64,000 nt of DNA from DAOSCP01 sp035379625 (GTDB lineage Bacteria > Bacteroidota > Ignavibacteria > Ignavibacteriales > DAOSCP01), in contig DAOSVM010000011.1 of NCBI GenBank assembly GCA_035379625.1, positions 6,789 through 70,788 of the forward strand, read 5' to 3'. Position numbers and translations under genes: made by a program. This document shows, piece after piece, positions 44,504-53,909 of the stretch (the first letter of the stretch is position 1; every line of letters begins with the position of its first letter). The notes beneath the pieces are model-generated. The model worked only from the letters and a program-made list of their open reading frames with translations. It made no database searches and was not told where the DNA came from.

Positions 44504-45259
44504 ATGAGAAAAAAAGTTATTGCCGGAAATTGGAAAATGCATAATAATGTGCAAGAAACAAAAGATTTAATTAATGGTATTAAAGAAGGTTTAAAAGAAT
44601 TTAAGCCAAATTGTGAAATTATTGTATGCCCAACTTTTACTAATTTGTTAACAGCTGCAAACGAATTAGCAGGCACTGAAATTAAGTTAGGTGCTCAAAA
44701 TATGTTTTATGAAGATAAAGGGGCTTTTACGGGTGAAATTTCAGCAGATATGTTAAAATCTGTTTGTGCTGAATATGTAATTCTTGGACACAGTGAAAGA
44801 AGAACAATATTTGGTGAAACAGACGAAATTATTAATAAAAAAATATTGAAAGCGCTTGAAAAAGGTTTAAAACCAATCTTTTGTATTGGTGAAACACTCG
44901 AAGAAAGAGAAAAAAATCTAACTTTCAATGTTGTTAAAAATCAAATAGTTAACGGCTTAAAAAATGTTTCTGCTGATAATATGAAAAATATAATAATTGC
45001 CTATGAACCAGTTTGGGCTATTGGTACTGGGAAAACCGCTACAAAAGAGCAAGCTCAAGAAGTTCATGCTTTCATCAGAGAATTATTAAAAGAAATATAC
45101 AACTCAGAAGTAGCAGAAAATGTTATCATACAATATGGTGGAAGTGTAAAACCGGAAAATGCTGCAGAATTACTTTCACAACCAGATATTGATGGAGCAT
45201 TGGTTGGTGGTGCTTGCCTAAAAGCTGATTCTTTTCTATCTATTATTAAAGCATGTTAA
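44504..45259 (+). CDS. tpiA: Triosephosphate isomerase
   Basis: A glycolytic TIM-barrel enzyme interconverting dihydroxyacetone phosphate and glyceraldehyde-3-phosphate; 251 residues, the standard length. The active-site segments are AGNWKMH (catalytic Lys at residue 11), ILGHSERR (catalytic His, about 96), AYEPVWAIGTG (catalytic Glu, about 168) and the phosphate-binding GGSVKPEN and GGACL. AGGAG sits upstream. A weak hairpin and repeat copy C follow. Confidence 0.98.
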   Translation: MRKKVIAGNWKMHNNVQETKDLINGIKEGLKEFKPNCEIIVCPTFTNLLTAANELAGTEIKLGAQNMFYEDKGAFTGEISADMLKSVCAEYVILGHSERRTIFGETDEIINKKILKALEKGLKPIFCIGETLEEREKNLTFNVVKNQIVNGLKNVSADNMKNIIIAYEPVWAIGTGKTATKEQAQEVHAFIRELLKEIYNSEVAENVIIQYGGSVKPENAAELLSQPDIDGALVGGACLKADSFLSIIKAC

Positions 45260-45297
45260 AATTACTTTATAAGAAAATAAAACAAAAGAAGGGGAGC

Positions 45298-45317
45298 AAA
45301 AGCGACCTTGCTTTTTT
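45298..45317 (+). terminator. Weak terminator after tpiA
   Basis: AAAAGC and GCTTTT pair (6 bp) around GACCTT and run into TTTTTT. The stem is short, so confidence is modest; its place between tpiA and repeat copy C supports it. Confidence 0.45.
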
Positions 45318-45339
45318 AATTTTAAAATTACTCTTCATT

Positions 45340-45832
45340 AGCTCGGACGGTGTAAGCATAAAGCCCAAAAATATTTAACTTGTTAAACCATATCTTACTT
45401 ATTACTAACAACTTACAATATTTACTCTTTTACCAAATAACTATTGACTGAAAAATTTTCCAAAGTAATAGCAAACTTAAAGCATTAAAATATTTTACTA
45501 ATACGATATAATTGTATTTCTATATATTGACTTTTTACAAAAATATATTTGTATTTGCAATATAATTGTATATACGATCAGTAATTTTTAATAATATATT
45601 TGTAAAGACAATATAATTGTAATTACGATATAATTGCAGGTACAAGTTAATGATAAAAAAAATTGCATCATTTGTAAGATGCTACATATTAGAGTGAGAT
45701 TTGAATATTAAGGCCTGAAAGCACTACACATAGTAAGGTGATAAAGGAAAGATTTTTAGCGGGTCTTCGACCCGCTGCCGCTTGCAGCTTTAGTCATGCT
45801 GCAAGTGGCTTAAGCTTACACTGTCTGAGCTA
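45340..45832 (-). repeat. Hairpin-rich inverted-repeat element, copy C (inverted, diverged interior)
   Basis: Both ends carry the family's inverted repeats: AGCTCGGACGGTGTAAGC at the left and GCTTACACTGTCTGAGCT at the right. The paired end hairpins typical of the left end of other copies are here at the right, so this copy is inverted. These are AGCGGGTC/GACCCGCT (45758-45765 with 45769-45776) and an 11-bp stem with one G-T wobble (45778-45788 with 45798-45808). The roughly 370-base interior lacks the GGTGGCA units. It is AT-rich with repeated CAATATAATTG and GATATAATTG fragments like the ATATAATTG module near the right end of other copies. It contains no gene that I can support. Confidence 0.8.
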
Positions 45833-45977
45833 AGTAAAAAAATATAATCGTACTATTGTTTATTATAAATAAAATCATTACAATTGACTTAATATAAAAT
45901 TAGTATTATCTTAATAAAAATTGTTGGAAAAATTTTAGCAAATATTGTCTATTAAATTACAAAAAATAGGGGTGACT

Positions 45978-46322
45978 ATGAAAAAATTATTTGCTTTATC
46001 AACATTATTATTAAATCTAACTATTTATGCGCAATTTACTAATCCAAATGTTAGATACCAAAATGGATATTATAGAGATAATGGTACATTTGTTCAGCCA
46101 CATTACAAGACTGAAAGTAATTCGACAAATTTAGATAATTTTTCAACAAAAGGGAATTATAATCCTTATACTGGAACTTATGGTAGTAGGGCTAGAGACT
46201 ATTCAATTGAATCTTTTAATTACGGTTCTAATAAAATTATAAACGAAGGACCGAAAGGAGGTTTGTATTATAACAATTCTTCAAATAATAAAATTTATGT
46301 ACCAAAGAGAATGGGATGGTAA
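45978..46322 (+). CDS. Small secreted Asn/Tyr-rich protein
   Basis: A 114-residue exported protein. A signal peptide (about 1-16, ending TIYAQ) is followed by VRYQNGYYRDNGTFVQPHY and GNYNPYTGTYG. These resemble the Y-x-R-x-DGTxVxPH(Y) and GN-x-NPYTG motifs common in many small bacterial exported proteins of unknown function. The C-terminal GPKGGLYYNNSSNNKIYVP resembles the GPRGGxYYxNxxGxKxYV motif also seen as a stand-alone tail. So two recognised sequence patterns meet in one short protein, but no function is known. The start was chosen at the ATG behind AGGGGTG; an ATG eleven codons upstream would spoil the signal peptide. The stop overlaps the next gene by seven bases. Confidence 0.75.
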   Translation: MKKLFALSTLLLNLTIYAQFTNPNVRYQNGYYRDNGTFVQPHYKTESNSTNLDNFSTKGNYNPYTGTYGSRARDYSIESFNYGSNKIINEGPKGGLYYNNSSNNKIYVPKRMGW

Positions 46323-46975
46323 AAAAAATTAATATAAAAAAAACAAAATTTTATTTCTTGTTTTTTATTTTCTTTATAGTCTCTTGTGAAACTAGTAAAA
46401 AAGTTCCAGAATTATATAAAGAGGCAGAGCCATCTGTTGTTATGATTGTAGGGATTGATGAATATGGAAATATTTTAAAGATTGGAACAGGTTTTTTTAT
46501 AAGTAGAAACGGGTACTTGCTAACAAATAGACATGTAGTCGAAAATACTTATGCGATTGGTATTAAAACAAAAGATAATGAAATTAAAGAAGTTAAAATA
46601 ATAGATATTTCTGATAAAGCAGATTTAGCTTTGTTGAAAGTTAATAATTATAAAAAATTTCGACATTTGCAAATTTCAAAAGCAGTACCACGAGTTGGAG
46701 AACAGGTAATAGTTATAAGTAATCCACAAGGTTTGGAACGTTCTCTTAGTGAAGGAGTTATTTCAGCTGAAAGAGATGATAAATTTGGAGTGGGGAAGGT
46801 TTATCAAATGACCGCACCGATTTCTCCCGGCTCAAGTGGAGGGCCTGTTTTAAATATGAAAGGTAAAGTTGTTGGAATTGCAACAGGTGGATTTTCAGAT
46901 GGTCAAAATATAAATTTTGCTATTACTTTAGATGAAATAATAGAATTTATAAAGGAGAACAAAATCAGATATTAA
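46316..46975 (+). CDS. Trypsin-like serine protease lipoprotein
   Basis: An S1C/DegP-like protease of 219 residues without a PDZ domain. A hydrophobic stretch (about 12-23) ends in a lipobox with Cys24 (IVSC). The triad is visible: H73 in TNRHVVEN, D103 in DKADLALLKV, and S174 in SPGSSGGPVLN. It probably sits in the periplasm anchored by lipid and cleaves misfolded or specific envelope proteins. Missing PDZ domains suggest a regulated or narrow substrate range. It overlaps the small secreted Tyr/Asn-rich protein gene, a possible partner or substrate (inference). Confidence 0.85.
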   Translation: MVKKINIKKTKFYFLFFIFFIVSCETSKKVPELYKEAEPSVVMIVGIDEYGNILKIGTGFFISRNGYLLTNRHVVENTYAIGIKTKDNEIKEVKIIDISDKADLALLKVNNYKKFRHLQISKAVPRVGEQVIVISNPQGLERSLSEGVISAERDDKFGVGKVYQMTAPISPGSSGGPVLNMKGKVVGIATGGFSDGQNINFAITLDEIIEFIKENKIRY

Positions 46976-47051
46976 CATAGTTTTAAAATGTCGAATAATT
47001 ATACAATATTTTTATTTATTATAAATAATAATAAAAATTAGTGGGGTTTAT

Positions 47052-47756
47052 ATGGAAAATTTAAATTATTTAAGTCAAAAAAGTGTTACTAAAGTTGATG
47101 TTTTTCATACTCTTTTTTCAAAAATTTATTTCTGGATGACAGTAGCACTATTAACAACGGCTGGGGTTGCTTATTGGACTGTTGCTAATATTGAACTTTT
47201 TGAATTTATGTACACAAGTAAATGGTACTTTTTTGGATTAATAATGTTACAATTGTTTATTGTAGGAGGATTATCAGGTGCAATATTTGATATGAAACAA
47301 AGTACAGCAGAGATATTATTCATTCTATATTCTGGTTTAACTGGATTTACATTCTCAAGTATTTTTATAATTTTTACAGTAGATTCAATAGCTTTTACAT
47401 TTTTAGTAACTGCGTCAACATTTGCTCTAATGAGTATTTATGGGTTTATTACAAAATCAGATTTATCTAAATGGGGTAATATACTTTTAATGGGTGTTTT
47501 GGGGTTAATTGTTTCTTCAATAATTAATATATTTTATGATAATTCAACATTTTATTGGGTAACTTCTTATCTTGGAGTTGTAATATTTGTTGGTTTAATA
47601 GCTTTTGATACACAAAAAATTAAAATCTTGGCCGAGGAAATAGATTTTCAAGGAGATGAAATCAATAAACTTGCTATATTGGGAGCACTTACTTTATATT
47701 TAGATTTTGTTAATTTATTCTTATATTTATTAAGATTTTTTGGTAAAAGGAAATAA
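47052..47756 (+). CDS. Bax inhibitor-1/YccA family membrane protein
   Basis: An inner-membrane protein of 234 residues with seven hydrophobic helices of the BI-1/UPF0005 family. In bacteria members (YccA, YbhL) modulate FtsH or act as pH-sensitive calcium leak channels. The family end pattern is ILGALTLYLDFVNLFLYLLRF followed by a short basic tail (GKRK); the aspartate in ALTLYLDFVN and that in FDTQKI (about 190) are the conserved acidic pair. Upstream GGGGTTTAT lies before the ATG. It is followed by two further small membrane protein genes. Confidence 0.9.
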   Translation: MENLNYLSQKSVTKVDVFHTLFSKIYFWMTVALLTTAGVAYWTVANIELFEFMYTSKWYFFGLIMLQLFIVGGLSGAIFDMKQSTAEILFILYSGLTGFTFSSIFIIFTVDSIAFTFLVTASTFALMSIYGFITKSDLSKWGNILLMGVLGLIVSSIINIFYDNSTFYWVTSYLGVVIFVGLIAFDTQKIKILAEEIDFQGDEINKLAILGALTLYLDFVNLFLYLLRFFGKRK

Positions 47757-47776
47757 TTATTTAACAAGAGGGAATA

Positions 47777-48220
47777 ATGAATTACTATTCATTAGCATTA
47801 AAAAAATATGCAGATTTTACAGGTAGAGCAACAAAAAAAGAATTTACAGCACCTACAATTATTAATTTTATTGTATATTTAACTTTTAATATACTTTCCT
47901 CAATTTTAGAACACAGAAGGTATTATTTAACAAAAGAAAATTTAGAAACTTTCGAAATATTTTATGGTTTGACTGCTTTATATTTGATATTGTGGATATT
48001 GCCACAACTTGCTCTAAGTGTAAGAAGATTACATGATATTGGAAAAAGTGGTTGGTTTATTTTAATATCATTATTACCAGTTATAGGAAATATATTTTTA
48101 ATATATTTAATGTTTGCGAAAGGAGAAGAGGAAGATAATAAATATGGTCCTAGCCCATACAAAACTAATATAAATAGATACGAAGAAACTAAGCAAGATG
48201 AAATTATACCATTTAGTTAA
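47777..48220 (+). CDS. DUF805-family membrane protein
   Basis: A 147-residue inner-membrane protein. The N-terminal YFxxLxKYADFxGRATKKEF pattern (YSLALKKYADFTGRATKKEF) and ALSVRRLHDIGKSGWFIL near residues 80-97 are the hallmarks of DUF805. There are three helices (about 28-45, 58-78, 92-115), and the C-terminus is charged. Function is unknown. Ends with 23 bases overlapping the following gene. Confidence 0.88.
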   Translation: MNYYSLALKKYADFTGRATKKEFTAPTIINFIVYLTFNILSSILEHRRYYLTKENLETFEIFYGLTALYLILWILPQLALSVRRLHDIGKSGWFILISLLPVIGNIFLIYLMFAKGEEEDNKYGPSPYKTNINRYEETKQDEIIPFS

Positions 48221-48509
48221 AATAATAATTGCATTATTATTTTTTTTATGTTTGGCTAAGTTACCTTATAATTATTATATTTTTGTTAGGTATTTAGCCT
48301 TTTTTAGCTTTTTATATTTAGCATACAAGTCTTATAAAATTGGGAGATATTTTGAAATAATACTATTTTTATTCTTAGCATTTTTATTCAAGCCTTTTTG
48401 GAAAATATATTTAACAAAAAATATTTGGAATACCTTAAATTATATATTTGGAGTATATTTAATTTTAACAGTGTTTTGGGATTTGGGATTATTTAAAAAG
48501 GAACAATAA
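48198..48509 (+). CDS. Small membrane protein, DUF6804-like
   Basis: A 103-residue hydrophobic protein with four short helices (about 5-20, 29-45, 51-66, 78-96). The motif KPFWKIYL near 66-73 and the pattern of helix, short basic loop, helix fits the small DUF6804 family. Its start lies inside the preceding DUF805 gene, so it is translationally coupled. It ends seven bases before the convergent rodA stop. Confidence 0.65.
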   Translation: MKLYHLVKIIIALLFFLCLAKLPYNYYIFVRYLAFFSFLYLAYKSYKIGRYFEIILFLFLAFLFKPFWKIYLTKNIWNTLNYIFGVYLILTVFWDLGLFKKEQ

Positions 48510-48516
48510 TCATAAT

Positions 48517-49746
48517 TTAAATAGACACTCTATGTTTATAGAAAGACAAAATTATACCAATTGCAATGGTGTTAAATAATAAAGCACTACCACCGTAACT
48601 TACAAACGGTAGAGGAATACCAATAACAGGGAAAAGACCAATTGTCATCCCAATACTAACGATATAATGGAAAAATAGGTATGAAAAAATACCAACAGTA
48701 ACTAGCCTGCTGTATTCAGAATGAGCAGTAGTAAAAAGTTTAGAGATTCTGTAAAGCATTACTGTAAATGAGATTACAAGTAAAGATGAGCCGAAAAATC
48801 CCCATTCTTCACCTATAACGCTATGAATAAAGTCTGTCCATTGTTCAGGTATAAACCTTAATTGAGTTTGATTACCATTCATAAAACCTTTACCAAAAAG
48901 TCCACCTGAACCAATAGCAACTTTAGTTTGTAAAACGTTATAACCAGCGCCTTTAGGATCAGCCTCAGGATTTAAAAATACTTCAACTCTTTTTTTCTGG
49001 TGAGGCGATAAAATATTATAAATATATTGAAAGAAAAACGATGAAATCAAATCGAAAAGAAAAATGTAAATACTGATAATAATGTTAGGTTTTAATATAT
49101 ATAAAGCAAAAGCAATAGCAGCTAGAAGAATGATAATTGGAATAATTCCGAACATTGAAAGGAAAATAATCAGTAAAGGTGAAAGAATAATTAAAAGTAA
49201 TAATGGATTAAATCCCTTGAAAAAAAACATTGAAACTATTGTTACAACAAATACAAAAGAAGTACCTGTATCATTTTCTAATAAAATTAAAATTGTTGGT
49301 AGAAAACCTATCGATGCACTTACTAAAATGTCTTTAAAATTGTTGAAATTAATATTTCTTTCTGTCAGGAATTTTGCTAAATATAAAATAGTTGCAATTT
49401 TAGCTAGCTCAGAAGGTTGAAAATTAACAATACCAAAAGACAACCAACTTTTGGAGTTATTGATGGTTTTTCCAGCTATTAATACTAAAATTAGAAAAAA
49501 GATAGAAATTATATAAAGAGGACGGGATATATTATTAAAAAAACCTTCACTTTGTTTGTACACAAAATAAAGTGTAATCAATGAAAAAATAGTAAATATA
49601 AATTGTTTGTAAAAATTATAAGCTACTGGACCAGTTTGGTTAATTGTAGAGCTAAAAATTCCCAACAAACCAAAAGTAGTAAGAATTAGATATGCAAAAA
49701 AAATATATATATCGAATCTAGATTGAATACGAGTTTTAATTTTCAA
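48517..49746 (-). CDS. rodA: Rod-shape SEDS glycosyltransferase RodA
   Basis: A SEDS-family peptidoglycan polymerase of 409 residues with about ten membrane helices, working with the mrdA-encoded transpeptidase in the elongasome. Conserved segments: FQPSELAKIATILYLAKF (about 110-127), ENDTGTSFVF (about 155-164), the QSxxAxGSGGxFGKG loop seen as LQTKVAIGSGGLFGKGFMN, FIPEQWTDFIHSVIGEEWGF, and FPVIGIPLPFVSYGGSALL at the C-terminus. It is the last gene of the mreBCD-mrdA-rodA run. Confidence 0.96.
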   Translation of the reverse strand: MKIKTRIQSRFDIYIFFAYLILTTFGLLGIFSSTINQTGPVAYNFYKQFIFTIFSLITLYFVYKQSEGFFNNISRPLYIISIFFLILVLIAGKTINNSKSWLSFGIVNFQPSELAKIATILYLAKFLTERNINFNNFKDILVSASIGFLPTILILLENDTGTSFVFVVTIVSMFFFKGFNPLLLLIILSPLLIIFLSMFGIIPIIILLAAIAFALYILKPNIIISIYIFLFDLISSFFFQYIYNILSPHQKKRVEVFLNPEADPKGAGYNVLQTKVAIGSGGLFGKGFMNGNQTQLRFIPEQWTDFIHSVIGEEWGFFGSSLLVISFTVMLYRISKLFTTAHSEYSRLVTVGIFSYLFFHYIVSIGMTIGLFPVIGIPLPFVSYGGSALLFNTIAIGIILSFYKHRVSI

Positions 49747-49749
49747 TTT

Positions 49750-51552
49750 TTACCTCTTGTTGGTAACTTTGATTGAATCTTTTACAGTGTTTTTGTTTTT
49801 ATTAAAATAGGCATGGACAACTTCTTTCACAATAGGAGCGGCCCATGTTGCACCGAAACCAACATTTTCAACAAAACAAGCAATTGCTATTTTGGGATTA
49901 TCCGCAGGAGCATAGCCAATAAAATAAGCATGGTCTTTACCATGTGGATTTTGAGCCGTACCAGTTTTACCAGCTATTGGTATATCATTCATTTTAATAG
50001 CTGTTGCAGTACCAGCACCATTAACAACAAGAAACATACCTTTTTTTACTATGTCAAAAGTCTTTTGAGAAATTCCTGTATTTATCTTAGGAAATTTAAA
50101 TGGAATAATTTCTTTAGTACCAGGTTTTATATATCCTTTCACAATATGAGGTTGATACGAAACGCCATTATTTGCAATTAGAGCAGTGTAAAAAGCTAGT
50201 TGCATTGGTGTTACACTTAATTCACCTTGTCCAATTCCTAAACTAACTAAAAAACCTTGTGTCCAACCGTTTTTTCCATATCTTTTATTGTAATATTTTG
50301 TATCAGGTACAACACCAGCTACTTCTTCAGTAATATCGATACCAGTTTTGTTTCCAAAGCCGAATTTTCTGGCGTAACTAGCCCATTTATCTAAACCAAT
50401 TTTGAAAATTAGCTTATAAAAAAACACATTACAAGAATGTTCAATTGCATGAATTACATTTACATTTCCATGCGCTCCATGGCATTTGAAGCTTCTATTT
50501 CCGTATGAAAAAGAACCGGGACAACCTATTGTTGTATTTTCATCAATGACACCTTCTTCTAAAGCAGCAATAGCAGCTAAAATTTTAAAAGTTGAACCAG
50601 GAGGATTGATAGACATTGTAGCTCTATTAAATAGTGGTTTACTTTCATCTATAAGTAAACTATCCCAATATTTACGATCAGTAAAAGCAGAAAATCTGGA
50701 CAAATCATATTCTGGTGAACTTACAAAAGCTAATACCTCACCTGTTGAAGGCTCTATTGCAACAAGAGCGCCTCTAAGGCCCTGAAATTTTTCTTCTGCT
50801 ACCTTCTGGACATCTTTATCTAATGAAAGAACTAAGTCATAACCTTTTATTGGAGGTTTATCAAATGCACCATCTTTATATCTACCATATTCTCTCTGTT
50901 TGCTATCAACAAGAATATATTGAAATCCTTTTTCACCTCTAATATAATCTTCATAAGTCTTTTCTATACCTACACTTCCAATTAAGTCCCCAAGCATATA
51001 TATATCTTTCTTTTGCTCAAGTTGTTTTTTATTAATTTCTTTTAAATAACCGAATACATGTGATCCTGACACAATAGGGTAAGATCTTTGTAATTCTATT
51101 GTATAATTTATACCTTTGAAAAATGACTTATTTTCTTCTAACCATGCAATATTTTCAAACGATGCATCTTTTTTTATCCTTATTGGAATATATGGAGAGT
51201 AATTTTGATTTGCTTTTATTAGTTTGTTAATAATGTATGGTTCTAAATTCAATGCTTGTTCAACTAATCTTGCTTTGGAAGTGTCAAAATAAGCTGGTAT
51301 TAGTTTAATTGTATATGTAGGGGAATTATCAACAAGAATGTTTAAGTTTCTATCAAGAAAGATTCCTCTTATTGGTTGAATAGGAATTCCCTTTACACTA
51401 TTTTGAGAAGACTTTAAATTAAAATAATTATTATTTATAATTTGTAAATAGAATAATTGTACAATAAAAATAGATGATATAATAATCAATAAATATTGTA
51501 ATAATTTTGATTTTATAGATAAAGGTATATCGAAATTTTCAAATGCTTTCAT
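49750..51552 (-). CDS. mrdA: Penicillin-binding protein 2 (transpeptidase)
   Basis: A class B penicillin-binding protein of 600 residues, one N-terminal membrane helix (about 18-34), a pedestal/dimerisation domain (about 50-220) and a transpeptidase domain. Active-site motifs appear in order: SxxK in PPGSTFKILAA, SxN in EHSCNVFFYK, and KTGT in AGKTGTAQNP. It crosslinks peptidoglycan for cell elongation. It overlaps mreD by 14 bases and is followed by rodA three bases downstream. Confidence 0.96.
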   Translation of the reverse strand: MKAFENFDIPLSIKSKLLQYLLIIISSIFIVQLFYLQIINNNYFNLKSSQNSVKGIPIQPIRGIFLDRNLNILVDNSPTYTIKLIPAYFDTSKARLVEQALNLEPYIINKLIKANQNYSPYIPIRIKKDASFENIAWLEENKSFFKGINYTIELQRSYPIVSGSHVFGYLKEINKKQLEQKKDIYMLGDLIGSVGIEKTYEDYIRGEKGFQYILVDSKQREYGRYKDGAFDKPPIKGYDLVLSLDKDVQKVAEEKFQGLRGALVAIEPSTGEVLAFVSSPEYDLSRFSAFTDRKYWDSLLIDESKPLFNRATMSINPPGSTFKILAAIAALEEGVIDENTTIGCPGSFSYGNRSFKCHGAHGNVNVIHAIEHSCNVFFYKLIFKIGLDKWASYARKFGFGNKTGIDITEEVAGVVPDTKYYNKRYGKNGWTQGFLVSLGIGQGELSVTPMQLAFYTALIANNGVSYQPHIVKGYIKPGTKEIIPFKFPKINTGISQKTFDIVKKGMFLVVNGAGTATAIKMNDIPIAGKTGTAQNPHGKDHAYFIGYAPADNPKIAIACFVENVGFGATWAAPIVKEVVHAYFNKNKNTVKDSIKVTNKR

Positions 51553-52045
51553 ATAATCGTTTTCCTGGAATTAATGTAATTATTATGTATGCAATAATTA
51601 CATTATAAATATTGGAATAAACAACAAAATTCATAAAATTTGAAAAAAAGTATACAGAGTAAATTGTTTTCGTCAGTAGTAAAATTGATAGGGAAGCACA
51701 AATACCACTAATAAACAAACTAAATAAAAATTTATAAATAAATTGTTTAATATAGTATAAACTATTGAAATTAAAATAACTTGCTACAAATGAAGCAATT
51801 AAATAACTTAAAGTTTGAATTCCAATGTTGGAAGACAAATATAAATCAATTAATAAACCAACAAAGAAAGCAAAAAGAAAAGAAGTAGTTTGATTATTAA
51901 GAGTTGAATAAATTATAACTAAAATAAGAAGAAAATCAGGAGTAATATTATAAATAGATATTATTGGTGCCACAATAACTTGTAGAATAAAACATATTAA
52001 AGTTGCTAAAAATATATATAAATTATTTTTAATGAGGTATTTCAT
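51539..52045 (-). CDS. mreD: Rod-shape protein MreD
   Basis: An inner-membrane protein of 168 residues with about five to six helices that completes the MreBCD complex. The sequence is weakly conserved in this family; identification rests on length, hydrophobicity, FAFFVGLLIDLYLSSNIGIQ (about 58-77, the usual G-x-x-x-D-x-x region) and its place between mreC and mrdA. Its start shares one base with the mreC stop. Confidence 0.9.
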   Translation of the reverse strand: MKYLIKNNLYIFLATLICFILQVIVAPIISIYNITPDFLLILVIIYSTLNNQTTSFLFAFFVGLLIDLYLSSNIGIQTLSYLIASFVASYFNFNSLYYIKQFIYKFLFSLFISGICASLSILLLTKTIYSVYFFSNFMNFVVYSNIYNVIIAYIIITLIPGKRLYESI

Positions 52046-52866
52046 TATTCGTTATCGGAATTATTTTTCAGGTATATGTTTTTGATAAATTTAATTATAA
52101 AAACTTTATCTACATTTGCAATATTAACTAAAGGTTTCATCAGAATATAATTTGAATATCTTAAATTATTTTTATTATTTTGTTTTTCTACAATGCCTAC
52201 TGGGATTTTAGGTGGAAACAAAGTGCTAAAATCAGAAGTATACAACATATCGCCATATTGCATATCAAAAATATTAGTTGCATTGGTAATAATAAGTTTA
52301 TTACCATCATATCCTAAAATGCCATCAACACCACTTCGAGCATTTTTAATAGTTATTTTCAAATCGATATTATAGAAAGTTGAGACTAAACAATGATAAG
52401 GTGAGACTTGTTTAACAATTCCTACTAAGCCATCTTCATTTACAACAGGCATACCAACTGAAACGCTATCCACAGTACCTTTATCCAAAACAATATTAAC
52501 TGATTCTGGCCTATAATATTTAGTAATTACACTAGCTGGGATTAAATTAAAAGATGAAGTATCGCGTAATTTTAACAATTTTTCATATTTGAGAGCGTTT
52601 CTAGAAGCTTCCTGTAATCTTGTGTTTTCGAGTAATAGGCGAGCATTAATTTCTCTTAATCTTTCATTTTCAGAAAGTAAATTAAAATAATTATCGGTTG
52701 TTACAAAAGTATTATTTAAGAAAGCAAAAGCTGTAAAAAAAGATGTTCTTAATCCAAAAAAATCTTCGTTAGCAAAAGAAACTATAAGAAGAGATAAATT
52801 AAGTAGTATAACAAAAATAATAATTTTTTTGAATTTATAATAAAAATTGACTATGAACTCTAACAT
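52045..52866 (-). CDS. mreC: Rod-shape protein MreC
   Basis: An elongasome scaffold of 273 residues with one N-terminal helix (about 12-30), a coiled coil (about 60-95, LLSENERLREINARLLLENT) and a periplasmic two-domain beta region (about 100-265). Family landmarks are VINIVLDKGTVDSV-like NIVLDKGTVDSVSVGMPVV (about 123-141) and EDGLVGIVKQVSPYHCLVS. It couples MreB inside to PBP2/RodA outside. It shares one base with the mreB stop. Confidence 0.93.
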   Translation of the reverse strand: MLEFIVNFYYKFKKIIIFVILLNLSLLIVSFANEDFFGLRTSFFTAFAFLNNTFVTTDNYFNLLSENERLREINARLLLENTRLQEASRNALKYEKLLKLRDTSSFNLIPASVITKYYRPESVNIVLDKGTVDSVSVGMPVVNEDGLVGIVKQVSPYHCLVSTFYNIDLKITIKNARSGVDGILGYDGNKLIITNATNIFDMQYGDMLYTSDFSTLFPPKIPVGIVEKQNNKNNLRYSNYILMKPLVNIANVDKVFIIKFIKNIYLKNNSDNE

Positions 52867-53888
52867 TAAAAATTACGTTTTCTTATGAATACTTTAGAAT
52901 ATTTAGCAATGTTATCAATTGCTTTTCCAGCCCCTCTAACAACAGCTGTTAGTGGATCATCAGCAACAAAAACAGGAAGATTTGTTTCCATTTTAATTCT
53001 TTCATCTAATCCTTTAAGCAATGCACCTCCACCTGTAAGCATAATACCTCTTTCGAGAATATCAGTAGAGAGTTCAGGAGGAGTTTTTTCAAGAGTTCTT
53101 TTAATAGCTTCAATAATTTGATTTATATTTGTTTGTAATGCTTCTCTAATTTCAGCTGAGCTTACTTCTTGGGCTTTAGGAATACCAGCTATTTGATCAC
53201 GACCTTTGACACTAATAATAATTTCTTCTTTTAATGGCATAGCAGAACCAACTTCACATTTAATAGTTTCAGCAGTTCTTTCTCCAATAAGCATGTTATA
53301 TTTTTTCTTGAAAAAGTCGACAATTGCGTTGTTCATTTCATCGCCAGCAATACGAACAGATTCTTCGTTTACAATACCAGAAAGGGCTATAACAGCAATT
53401 TCTGTTGTACCACCGCCGATATCAACAATCATACATCCAACAGGTGCTTCAACATCAATATCGATACCAATAGCTGCTGCCATCGGCTCAGCTATCAAAT
53501 GGACTTCCTTTGCGCCAGCATGTTCAGCACTATCTCTAACAGCTCTTTTTTCAACTTCTGTTACTCCTGAAGGTACAGCAACTATTCTTTTAGATGCCGA
53601 TAATCCATGAGTTGCTTTTTTAATAAATTCTCTTATCATTCCTTCAGCAATTTCAAAATCTGCTATAACACCATCGCGCATAGGGCGGGTAACACGAATA
53701 TCGCGGTGTTCGCGTCCCATCATCTGTTTTGCAGTATTACCAAAAGCAATTATATTTTTTGTATTTTTATCATATGCAACTATTGAAGGCTCGTTTAAGA
53801 CAATTCCTTTACCTTTTATATGAATTAGTGTATTTGCTGTGCCTAAGTCCATTGCTATGTCATTTGAGAAAAAATCAAATAAGCCCAT
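52866..53888 (-). CDS. mreB: Rod-shape determining actin-like protein MreB
   Basis: A bacterial actin of 340 residues that positions cell-wall elongation. Phosphate-binding motifs: AMDLGTANTLIHIKGKGIVL (residues 12-31), the second phosphate loop VDIGGGTTEIAVIALSGIV (about 157-175), and the adenosine motif MLTGGGALLKGLDE (about 289-302). It begins the rod-shape operon 21 bases after the pyrG stop. Confidence 0.97.
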   Translation of the reverse strand: MGLFDFFSNDIAMDLGTANTLIHIKGKGIVLNEPSIVAYDKNTKNIIAFGNTAKQMMGREHRDIRVTRPMRDGVIADFEIAEGMIREFIKKATHGLSASKRIVAVPSGVTEVEKRAVRDSAEHAGAKEVHLIAEPMAAAIGIDIDVEAPVGCMIVDIGGGTTEIAVIALSGIVNEESVRIAGDEMNNAIVDFFKKKYNMLIGERTAETIKCEVGSAMPLKEEIIISVKGRDQIAGIPKAQEVSSAEIREALQTNINQIIEAIKRTLEKTPPELSTDILERGIMLTGGGALLKGLDERIKMETNLPVFVADDPLTAVVRGAGKAIDNIAKYSKVFIRKRNF

Positions 53889-53909
53889 AGGTTTTTCCTT
53901 ATTTTAAGT

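Noticed and set aside
53206..53610. Antisense frame of 134 codons opposite mreB
   Set aside because: Shadow of a highly conserved gene; no start context or domain.
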